Shown in pieces: positions 40,479 to 48,900 of a stretch of DNA of 64,000 nucleotides. Where the stretch lies: positions 114,691 through 178,690 of the forward strand of contig NZ_JACIEI010000006.1 in assembly GCF_014196805.1 (NCBI RefSeq). The letters run 5' to 3'. A model generated the notes under the pieces. It saw only the letters and a list, made by a program, of their open reading frames with translations, searched no databases and had not been told where the DNA came from. A program made the translations under genes and the position numbers. Numbering within the stretch: position 1 is the stretch's first letter; each line of letters begins with the position of its first letter. This DNA is from Sulfitobacter undariae (GTDB lineage Bacteria; Pseudomonadota; Alphaproteobacteria; Rhodobacterales; Rhodobacteraceae).

Positions 40479-41437
40479 GCACACGCGCCCCTTCGTCCTG
40501 GATATCAATGTTTCTTGAGGCGCAGGCCGCCGAACTGGGAGCCGCAACAAATACGCTGCTGGCCTATGGGCGTGACCTCAAGGATTTTGACGAATGGCTT
40601 GCGCGGCAAAGCCGGACCTTTGACGAAGTCCAACGTGCAGATGTAGAGGCTTATCTGATTTTTTGCGATGCGCAGGGTTTGGCCAAGTCCACCCGTGCTC
40701 GGCGCCTTTCTGCGGTGAAACAACTCTATCGTTTTGCATTTGAAGAAGGGCTGCGCACAGACAATCCTGCCATCCAGATCAGTGGCCCCGGTCATACCAA
40801 AGGCCTGCCCAAAATCCTGTCTATTGAAGAAGTTGACCGCCTGTTATCCGCATCGCGCAGCGCTGGCCGCACTGAAACCGATCGACAGCGCAACACCTGT
40901 TTAATGGAGTTGCTCTATGCAACGGGCATGCGGGTGAGCGAACTTGTCGGCCTGCCCGTCAGTGCAACCCGTGGCGATCCGCGCCTGCTGTTGATTATGG
41001 GTAAAGGCGGCAAAGAACGTATGGTGCCGCTTTCTCCTGATGCGCGTAGTGCGCTTGCCCTATGGATCACCCTGCGTGATGCATCCGAAGCGGCCCGCGC
41101 GGCCAAGAAACTACCCGCTTCGAAATTCCTGTTTCCCTCCCGCAGCAAAGAAGGGCATTTGACCCGTCACCGTTTTTATCTGCTGATCAAGGAAATATCT
41201 GTCGCCGCGGGTGTCGATCCGAGCAAAGTAACCCCGCACACCCTACGCCACGCCTTTGCCACACATCTGTTAGCAGGCGGTGCCGATCTGCGGGCCATTC
41301 AGACGATGCTGGGCCATGCCGATATCGCGACAACCGAAATCTATACCCACGTCCTAGAGGCGCGTTTGTCGGAACTGGTGCTTGACCATCACCCACTGTC
41401 AGAAACAGCCAAGCGGAAACCGTCAAACGGCGCATAG
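40475..41437 (+). CDS. xerD: site-specific tyrosine recombinase XerD
   Basis: This encodes a 320-residue tyrosine recombinase that resolves chromosome dimers at dif. A SAM-like core-binding domain occupies residues 1 to about 95. The catalytic residues are R153 (ATGMRVSE), K177 (MGKGGKER), H255 and R258 (HTLRHAFATH), H281 (LGHADIA) and Y290 (IYTHV). The XerD assignment over XerC rests on overall sequence feel and is likely rather than certain. The GTG start overlaps the upstream stop by 4 bp. It is not beside an integrated element, which supports a housekeeping role. Confidence 0.88.
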   Translation: MSTRAPSSWISMFLEAQAAELGAATNTLLAYGRDLKDFDEWLARQSRTFDEVQRADVEAYLIFCDAQGLAKSTRARRLSAVKQLYRFAFEEGLRTDNPAIQISGPGHTKGLPKILSIEEVDRLLSASRSAGRTETDRQRNTCLMELLYATGMRVSELVGLPVSATRGDPRLLLIMGKGGKERMVPLSPDARSALALWITLRDASEAARAAKKLPASKFLFPSRSKEGHLTRHRFYLLIKEISVAAGVDPSKVTPHTLRHAFATHLLAGGADLRAIQTMLGHADIATTEIYTHVLEARLSELVLDHHPLSETAKRKPSNGA

Positions 41438-41562
41438 TCCCGACACCTCGTAATATCTGTACCCTGCCCGCCAGAATCCCTATATTTCAGGGCTAGACCG
41501 CCTTGAATGCAGCGGCAGGCCACCCCATAACAAAGCCAAGCTACCGCAGAAAGGTTCCCCAC

Positions 41563-42870
41563 ATGGACATGCCACAGGCAACCGCCGATTCAGCGTTCTG
41601 GATTTCAATCGCAATTATCTTGTTCCTATTGATCTTGTCGGGTTTCTTTTCCGGATCTGAAACGGCACTTACGGCTGCGTCACGCGGCAAATTGCGCACG
41701 CAAGCGGACAAGGGATCTGTCGGAGCCGAGCGCGCTCTTAAAATCACAGAAGATAATGAGCGACTGATCGGGTCGGTGTTGTTGGGGAACAATCTGGTCA
41801 ACATCCTAGCGACCTCGCTTGCCACCGCCCTGTTCACGCGGCTGTTTGGCGAAAGCGGTGTGGCGCTTGCCACGTTGGTGATGACACTGCTGGTGCTGAT
41901 CTTTGCCGAAGTGCTGCCCAAAACCTATGCTATCACCAATGCCGAACGCGCCGCCGCTTCTGTCTCTGGGCCGATCAGCGTGGTTGTTTGGGTATTTGCC
42001 CCCATGGTCAGCATCGTGCGCCTTTTGGTGCGTACCCTGTTACGCCTGATGGGCGTTGCCGTTGACCCAGACAGTAATATTCTAGCTGTCCGTGAAGAAA
42101 TCGCCGGTGCGCTGCAACTGGGACACTCCGAAGGTGTTGTTGAGAAAGAAGACCGTGACCGTATTCTGGGGGCACTGGACTTGCGCGAACGCACAGTCGA
42201 GGAAATCATGCTTCACCGTTCGGGCATCGAGATGGTCAATGGGGCCGACGCCCCTGCGGATATCCTTGAGCAATGCCTACGCTCGGCCCATACCCGTCTT
42301 CCTGTGTACCGCGATGATCATGAAAACATCATCGGTGTGATCCACGCCAAAGACCTGTTGCGCGCCATGTACAAACTGATTGGCGGCGCCGATGGGGATG
42401 CTTCTGCGCTCAAAGGTTTTGACGTGTCAAAGGTTGCGATGGAACCGTATTTTGTGCCCGAGACCTCGACACTCGACGAACAAATGCGCCAGTTCTTGCA
42501 CCGCCGCACACATTTTGCGCTGGTTGTTGATGAATATGGCACTCTGCAAGGCTTGATCACACTAGAGGACATCCTTGAAGAAATCGTGGGCGAGATCACG
42601 GATGAATTTGATCCGCAGGCCGAACATGCCATTGGCACCGATGCCGAGGGCCAGTTCCTTGTGGATGGGGCCATGACCATCCGTGACCTGAACCGCGCCA
42701 GTGAATGGAACCTGCCTGACGATGAGGCCAACACAGTGGCTGGTCTGGTCATACATGAGGCCCAGATGATTCCGACCCGTGGCCAAGTGTTCCTGTTCCA
42801 CGGTTTTCGGTTCGAAGTACTTGCCCGTGAAGGCAACCGCATCACCAAACTAAAAATCCGCCCGCTCTGA
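41563..42870 (+). CDS. CorC/HlyC-family membrane protein (CNNM plus CBS)
   Basis: This encodes a 435-residue protein. A CNNM transmembrane domain (about residues 10-190, with FFSGSETALTAASRGKLRTQ) is followed by two CBS domains (about 200-330) and a C-terminal CorC_HlyC domain (about 340-430, with FLVDGAMTIRDLNR). Members take part in magnesium or cobalt transport; the old haemolysin label is historical. I start at ATG 41563 (MDMPQATAD), with AAAGG upstream. It ends convergent with a DUF2254 gene. Confidence 0.9.
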   Translation: MDMPQATADSAFWISIAIILFLLILSGFFSGSETALTAASRGKLRTQADKGSVGAERALKITEDNERLIGSVLLGNNLVNILATSLATALFTRLFGESGVALATLVMTLLVLIFAEVLPKTYAITNAERAAASVSGPISVVVWVFAPMVSIVRLLVRTLLRLMGVAVDPDSNILAVREEIAGALQLGHSEGVVEKEDRDRILGALDLRERTVEEIMLHRSGIEMVNGADAPADILEQCLRSAHTRLPVYRDDHENIIGVIHAKDLLRAMYKLIGGADGDASALKGFDVSKVAMEPYFVPETSTLDEQMRQFLHRRTHFALVVDEYGTLQGLITLEDILEEIVGEITDEFDPQAEHAIGTDAEGQFLVDGAMTIRDLNRASEWNLPDDEANTVAGLVIHEAQMIPTRGQVFLFHGFRFEVLAREGNRITKLKIRPL

Positions 42871-42885
42871 CGGGTGGCGCAGCGC

Positions 42886-42916
42886 ATCCGGTCCCTTCTT
42901 AACGGGGCCGGATTTC
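42886..42916. terminator. bidirectional hairpin between convergent genes
   Basis: ATCCGGTCCC (42886-42895) pairs with GGGGCCGGAT (42904-42913) around an 8-nt loop, followed by TTTC on the plus strand. It overlaps the stop codon of the DUF2254 gene. Confidence 0.6.
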
Positions 42917-44194
42917 AGGATCAGCTGCCGCAATCAACGCGGCGTGGTCTGGCGCAAATGTTTGCGCGTCCAATGCGCGTGCGAGTTCCTGTTCGGCCAT
43001 GGCGCGAGCCGCTTTGCACAGCTCTGGATCAGGATGGCGCATCAAGCCGCTCAGGGTTTGTTGCAAACGCTGTTGCACCTCCAACGTCCCTGCGCCGTCA
43101 CGTGACAAAGCCCCAAACCCGTCACGCAACAGATCAACAGGGTCCAACGGGCGCACATACAGATATTCCAGTACATTATCCGGCGTATTTTCGGTTTCAT
43201 CCCTGTAGGATGACAATATCCGCCCGATCCGCGTGATGACATCAATGGCCGTACCCGCATCGTTAATGCCCGGTGACAGCGCCTTTGATCCGACCTCGCC
43301 CATCACAATCAACCCGAAACGCGGGTCTTGATCGTAGGTCCGAATATCGCCTAGAACCAGTGCTTCGGGGATCGCCTCACATAAAGCCGCCCAATCAAGA
43401 TCATCCCCCTTTTGCACCACTTCCAAAACAGGCGCGTTGAGGAAGATAAAGCTGCCGATGTTTTCGGTCAAATACAGCTCGACCTCATGCTCTTTGGCCA
43501 AAGCATTTAACGCTTCGGGATAGATGTGCTGGATATAGCCGCTCTCCCATGCGTACAAACTGCGGGTGTTTTCAGGTAAATCACCTGTAAAAGGCCGCGC
43601 ACCTAGACAGGGTTGCGCCAAACGTTCTTTGAATTGGTCACGGGTGGTCTGTTCGACCTGACGGGTGATATCAATCAACTGGCCAAACCCCTGCAGATGC
43701 AGGACCCAGCGGATCAGATAGACAACAATCACCGCCATCACTACCGCTGTCATCCAGAACAGTACAAAGGCATGTTCATCGGCGTAAACGCCCGTCTCGC
43801 GCAAGATGATCCCCAGCAAAGCATAGACATAAGCCCCGATGAACACCGCCATCGTGTTTTGTGTCACCTTGTCTTCGATGATCAGACGGTGAATGCGCGG
43901 CGTCCATTGACTGGAGGAGGATTGAAAAACCGACACCATCACCGTGATAGAGAAAATCGTTACCGAAAGCATCGCACTGGCAATGATATTCAGCAAACGG
44001 TCCGCCGCAGCCCCATCAAGGCTTTGCGCCAAGTTTTTAGGGATCGCATATTCCAACATCTGGCTAACCGCGACAGCGACAAACGCCATGAGTCCCATCA
44101 TCACAACCCGCACCCAAAGTTTGCGTGTGTAATGCCGTGCCTTGCGCAGCAAGGTCTTGGGGCCCGTTTCAAGTAATTCTGCTAATTTTTCCAT
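42899..44194 (-). CDS. DUF2254 membrane protein
   Basis: This encodes a 431-residue protein of the DUF2254 family. Four hydrophobic segments lie in the first 170 residues (for example VRVVMMGLMAFVAVAVSQML and MAVFIGAYVYALLGIIL). A soluble C-terminal half follows, including LSPGINDAGTAIDVI, a segment I associate with the family. The function is unknown. It is divergent from the MocA-like gene. ATG 44194 has only a weak ribosome-binding site. Confidence 0.8.
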   Translation of the reverse strand: MEKLAELLETGPKTLLRKARHYTRKLWVRVVMMGLMAFVAVAVSQMLEYAIPKNLAQSLDGAAADRLLNIIASAMLSVTIFSITVMVSVFQSSSSQWTPRIHRLIIEDKVTQNTMAVFIGAYVYALLGIILRETGVYADEHAFVLFWMTAVVMAVIVVYLIRWVLHLQGFGQLIDITRQVEQTTRDQFKERLAQPCLGARPFTGDLPENTRSLYAWESGYIQHIYPEALNALAKEHEVELYLTENIGSFIFLNAPVLEVVQKGDDLDWAALCEAIPEALVLGDIRTYDQDPRFGLIVMGEVGSKALSPGINDAGTAIDVITRIGRILSSYRDETENTPDNVLEYLYVRPLDPVDLLRDGFGALSRDGAGTLEVQQRLQQTLSGLMRHPDPELCKAARAMAEQELARALDAQTFAPDHAALIAAADPEIRPR

Positions 44195-44320
44195 CCGCTA
44201 AAACTAGCACAGTGATCTCCACAGGAAATAGGAAACTGGCCCGAATGTACAAAGCGACGTATGCTGCATCACAAATGCCCCATTACCCACAGTCAATGGC
44301 CCCATAACGGAGTTTCCCGG

Positions 44321-44950
44321 ATGATCGGTGAGCACATAGATACCGGCGCACAAATCGCTATTTTGATCCTCGCCGCGGGGGCCTCTAGCCGTATGAAAGG
44401 CCGTGATAAACTGCTTGAACAGGTAGACGGCATACCGCTTTTGCGCAGGCAGGCATTGCGGGCGCAGGCAAGCAGTTGTGCCGTTTTGGTGGCCCTACCT
44501 CCGCCGCCGCATGATCGCTATGCTGCGCTTGAAGGTCTAAGTGTGACCCCCATTCCTGTTGCTGATGCGGCCGAAGGCATAAACGCAAGTCTACGGGCGG
44601 GTTTGGCCGCTGTTTCGCCGCATGTGAATGCTGTGATGGTCCTGCTTGCCGACATGCCAGACATCACAGAGAACGACATCAAATCTGTCATTCAAGCCGT
44701 TGATTTAAAATCAAAAATGTTGATTTGGCGCGCGACTACGGACACGGAAAAAGGCGGCCATCCGATTGTATTTCATCGCCAGCTATTTGCCGATCTATCT
44801 GCCCTGCGCGGCGACGAAGGCGGCAGCCCTGTGGTCAAGGCAAACAGCGCCCGCATGCTTGGCGTGCCCCTGCCCGACACCCATGCCCGCCTTGATCTGG
44901 ATACGCCAGAGGCATGGGTGCAATGGCGTGCTTTGCGCAAGGCTATTTAA
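44321..44950 (+). CDS. MocA-like molybdopterin nucleotidyltransferase
   Basis: This encodes a 209-residue nucleotidyltransferase of the MobA/MocA type, which adds CMP or GMP to the molybdenum cofactor. ILILAAGASSRMKGRDKLLE is the NTP-binding signature, followed by MVLLADMPDIT with the metal-binding Asp and GGHPIVFHRQLF. I start at ATG 44321, where CGGAG stands 8 nt upstream. No molybdoenzyme gene is nearby, so the partner is unknown. Its 3' end overlaps the convergent Hint gene by 8 bp. Confidence 0.88.
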   Translation: MIGEHIDTGAQIAILILAAGASSRMKGRDKLLEQVDGIPLLRRQALRAQASSCAVLVALPPPPHDRYAALEGLSVTPIPVADAAEGINASLRAGLAAVSPHVNAVMVLLADMPDITENDIKSVIQAVDLKSKMLIWRATTDTEKGGHPIVFHRQLFADLSALRGDEGGSPVVKANSARMLGVPLPDTHARLDLDTPEAWVQWRALRKAI

Positions 44951-45677
44951 CGGTCAGGAAATCCAGTATCGAGGCGTTGGTCGGCCGCACGACTTTAAAC
45001 CCCATCAGACCTTCAGGCGTTGCGAGTTTGGGAAAGAGCTCAAGCAATTCAAGACGCTGGGCATTTCCCATGCCTGCAATGGTCCGAACATTCGGGTGAA
45101 AGCTCTCTGACCATGCGCCATTGGCCAGCACCAGTTCATGCTGGTCAAACATCAGATGCAGATAGGTACATCTGACGTTCTGCGCGACACGGACGCCTGC
45201 AAGGCCTGTCAGGTGTTTGGCCGCAACCAAGACTTCGTTATCGTCGAAATGCAGGACCGCTTGATCGCTTGTCACCAGCATCTTGTGATTAGGGGAAACC
45301 ATCATGTCACGTTCCGGCAGGTCATTGCCAAGCGCGCCTTTGCGGATACTCACAGGAGCAAGGTGAGCATGGGTCAGCGTCATTGCCGCGTTCACCTTCC
45401 GGCTCCCGATCCAGCGGATCACTTGCAAGCCATTGTCACGGGTGATCACCTTATCCCCGACCTTCAGCTTCTCAATTGTGACCTCGCCACGTGCCGTCGC
45501 GATCATTGTGCCGCTGGTGAAACACGGGCTTGCTTCGTCCAGTTCGGCGAAAGGGATTTGCGCCACCTGTCCGCCTTGGGCATCCAGAAACCGGATCACA
45601 CCTGTTTGTGGCGCTGTGGTGCTGTGTTCAATATGCAGACGGGACTGCGCGGGGATATCTGTGGTTTCAATGTCCAT
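44943..45677 (-). CDS. stand-alone Hint-domain protein
   Basis: This encodes a 244-residue protein made almost entirely of a Hedgehog/intein (Hint) domain. After about 50 N-terminal residues the nucleophile C52 opens the domain (SPCFTSGTMIATARGE). MVSPNHKML supplies the block-B His, and FDQHELVLANGAWSESFHP is near the end. There is no C-extein and no Asn-plus-nucleophile splice junction. The segment VIRFLDAQGGQVAQIPFAEL before the Cys matches the pre-Hint module of the giant protein next door. I start at ATG 45677 with GGAG upstream. It could process its own N-terminus or act in trans. Confidence 0.85.
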   Translation of the reverse strand: MDIETTDIPAQSRLHIEHSTTAPQTGVIRFLDAQGGQVAQIPFAELDEASPCFTSGTMIATARGEVTIEKLKVGDKVITRDNGLQVIRWIGSRKVNAAMTLTHAHLAPVSIRKGALGNDLPERDMMVSPNHKMLVTSDQAVLHFDDNEVLVAAKHLTGLAGVRVAQNVRCTYLHLMFDQHELVLANGAWSESFHPNVRTIAGMGNAQRLELLELFPKLATPEGLMGFKVVRPTNASILDFLTVK

Positions 45678-45830
45678 ATGTCTCCGACGCCTTCTTTGGA
45701 TAAGTACTCGCGATGACACGAGGGTTTTAGATACCGTCACGTTAAGATCAGGATGGGTACGCTTTGATTTTCAGCGCCTCGGCACCAGCTCATGCAACCG
45801 GAACAAGGCGCAAATGCAGGCCAGATGAAT

Positions 45831-45854
45831 AGCGGAGTCGCAAGCGACTCCGCT
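45831..45854 (-). repeat. perfect hairpin between the two Hint genes
   Basis: AGCGGAGTCG and CGACTCCGCT are 10-bp arms around CAAG. A second stem, CGTGGCGG/CCGCCACG, lies at 45906-45934. Both fall in the 277-bp gap after the giant RTX gene and neither has a T-run on the minus strand. They may end its transcript or stabilise it. Confidence 0.55.
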
Positions 45855-45954
45855 CTCACTCACTCAGGGTCACTACGCCCGAATGATGCTGCATACCTGT
45901 GGTCCCGTGGCGGACCCGTATTGGGGCCGCCACGAAGAATTTCGTTTGGAAAAC

Positions 45955-48900
45955 TCAGCTTTTGCTGGTGATCAGCTTGGCTTCATGCTTCTTGAGCGAT
46001 TTGCGGGCTGCGGCATAGGCCTCAATCCCTTCGCGTGTGGCCAATTCAGGGAAGAGTTCCAGAATTTCCTCGCGCGATGCATCACCCACACCAGCCAACG
46101 ACATGTCGCCTGGTTGGAAGCTCTCTGTCCATGTCCCGTCAGACAGGATCACTTCATGCTGATCGAACATGATGTGGATATAGGTGGTCTGCGACACGTC
46201 AACCACGTCGATCCCTTCCATATCCGTCAGGTGCTTCGCCGCGACCAAGACTTCACGCTCCTCAAAGTAGAGGGCCGTTTTGTCGTTGGCCACCAGCACA
46301 CGGTGCTGTGGTGAAACCATCATGTCACGCTCTGGCAGACCGTTGCCCAAGGCACCCTCACGGATGAGGACAGGGCGCAGGTGTTCCTGTGCGGCCAGTT
46401 CTTCACCAGACATCTCACGCTTGCCGATCCAGCGGATGACTTGCATGCCATTGTCACGGGTGATCACGCGATCGCCCACTTCCAGCTCTTCTACTTTACG
46501 CTCACCTTTCGGTGTGGCGATCAATGTGCCGGGTGTGAAACATGGGATCACATTCTCGATGTTCGTGAATACAACCTGTCCCGCATCTGAACCGTCGCTG
46601 TTGAAGTAATTCACAACACCGTTTTCGGCATTATCAGGATCATAGGTGACCGCCAGACGGCCATCCTCTGGTGCTGAACCTGTAAGATCGAGCGTATCAA
46701 AGTCATCGCCGCCTTCAGACCCATCAACCACATCACCAGCATTGACGTTGAGGAAGTTGTCACGGTCATCGCCACCGATCATGGTATCTTCACCGATGCC
46801 ACCTTCGAACAGGTCGTTACCAGCGCCGCCTTCAAGGCTGTCATTACCTTGACCACCAATCAGCGTATCGTCACCGGTACCGCCTTGCAGCGTATCATCG
46901 TCGATGCCGCCATCGATATAGTCGTCACCCGAACCGCCCATCAGCAGGTCGTCGTCGTCACCGCCGTAGATGACATCGTCACCTGCGCCGCCGTCAACCG
47001 TGTCACGCCCATTACCTGGCAGAAGATCAGGTCCAAGCGGGTTGGTGCCATCGTCTTCAATCTCGAACTGGTCAAGACCAAGGTCTGGGTCATTGTTGGC
47101 ATAGATCGTATCGTTGCCAGCGCCACCATCGATGCTGTCGTTACCTTCGGCCCCCACGATACGGTCATCACCATCGCCACCATAGACGAAGTCATCGTCA
47201 ATGCCGGACGCAATCACGTCGTTGCCAGCGCCACCAAAGATCGTATCGCTGTCATCGCCTGTGCTGATGGTGTCATCGCCAGCGCCACCGTCGACAAGGT
47301 CGCGGTCATCATCAGGATCAGTGTCTGAAGGGAACACACCAGGATAGCCTTGGTCCGGAAGTGGCGTATTGCCGCCCGTGGTGATGACATCGTTGCCGTC
47401 GCCGCCCGCTACCGTATCCCCGCCGGGGCCAGCTGTGATTGTGTCATCGCCAGCGCCGCCGTGGATCGAATCATTGCCACCATCGGTGTCGACACCGTCA
47501 TCGTCATCACCGTTGATGATGTCGTTGCCATCACCGCCTAGCAGTGTGTCGTCGCCGATATCGCCTTCCAGCGTATCATCACCTGCACCGCCTTCAAGGC
47601 TGTCGTCACCGTCCTGCCCCACAACAAGGTCGTCACCATCGCCGCCCAACAGGGTGTCGTTGCCGTCGCCGCCGTAAACGGTGTCATTGTCATCGCCGCC
47701 GTCCAGAACGTCATCGCCAGCGCCGCCGGCAAGCGTGTCTTCGCCTGCGCCACCTTCCAGCGTGTCATCACCATCGTCGCCGTTGAGAACATCGTCGCCT
47801 TCGCCGCCAGTGATGCTGTCATCGCCGTCTTGACCATTCAGGTTGTCGTCGCCTGTGCCGCCGTTGATCGTGTCGTTACCTGTGCCGCCACCAATCGTGT
47901 CGTCACCCGCATCGCCATCCAATTCATCATTGCCAGGGCCGCCGTCAATTTCATCGTTGCCTTCGCCACCCGACACATCATCGTCACCCAGACCTGCGCG
48001 CACTGTATCATCGCCGTCGCCTGCGTTGATAATGTCATCGTTCGGGCCTTCACCCGGCAAGAATTCATCGTTGTTATCAACCAGATCACCCTCTGGGTCA
48101 TCGGTGTAGTTTTCATCAATCAGATCACCGCCATCGGTACCTGTCACGATCCCGTCACGCACAGTGACAAAGACAACAGCAGGGTCTGTCAACTCACCAT
48201 CAGAGATGGTGTAGTTGATCACGGCTTCGCCAATGAACCCGTCTTCTGGGGTAAAGCTAAGTGTGCCATCCGCGTTGATCACAACAGCACCGTTCGGGCT
48301 GCTGGCGCTGATCACTGTAAGCGGATCACCTTCCGGATCGCTGTCGTTGTCCAGAACCGGCACAATCAATGTTGATCCTGTGTTTGCAACAGCCGTGTCA
48401 TCTTCGGCCAATGGGCCATCGTTGACAGGGTTCACAGTGACAGTCACCTCAGCAACATCCACACCGCCGTTGCCGTCAGTGATGTCATAGGTGATGGTCG
48501 CTTCGCCGTTAAAGTCAGGCGCAGGCGTAAAGGTAATCGTGCCATCATCATTGATCACAACATCGCCATTCGGGCTGGTGGCAGCTGTAACAGTCAGCGG
48601 ATCACCATCCGGATCGGAGTCATTGTCCAACACATCAATGACAACTGGCGTGTCCTCATCGGTTTCAGCCAAATCATCTACTGCAACTGGAGGACCAGAA
48701 ACTTCGCCCACCGACACAGAAACCTGCGCCGTATCGGTTCCGCCATTGCCGTCCGAAACCGTGTAGTCAATGGTCGTATCGCCCGTGAAACCATCATTCG
48801 GTGTAAAGGTGATTGTACCATCATCATTGATAACAACATCCCCGTCAGGTGATGTCGCGTCGATCACATCCAGCGGATCACCGTCTGGATCGCTGTCATT

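Noticed and set aside
46669..48141. Repeated short units that might suggest a CRISPR array
   Set aside because: The repeats are in-frame protein repeats of unequal DNA sequence without regular unique spacers.
46849..48375. Long plus-strand open frames across the RTX region, some more than 150 codons
   Set aside because: They lie antisense to GGxGxD repeats. The repetitive, GC-biased codons of the real gene produce open frames on the other strand; they have no starts with ribosome-binding sites and low-complexity composition.
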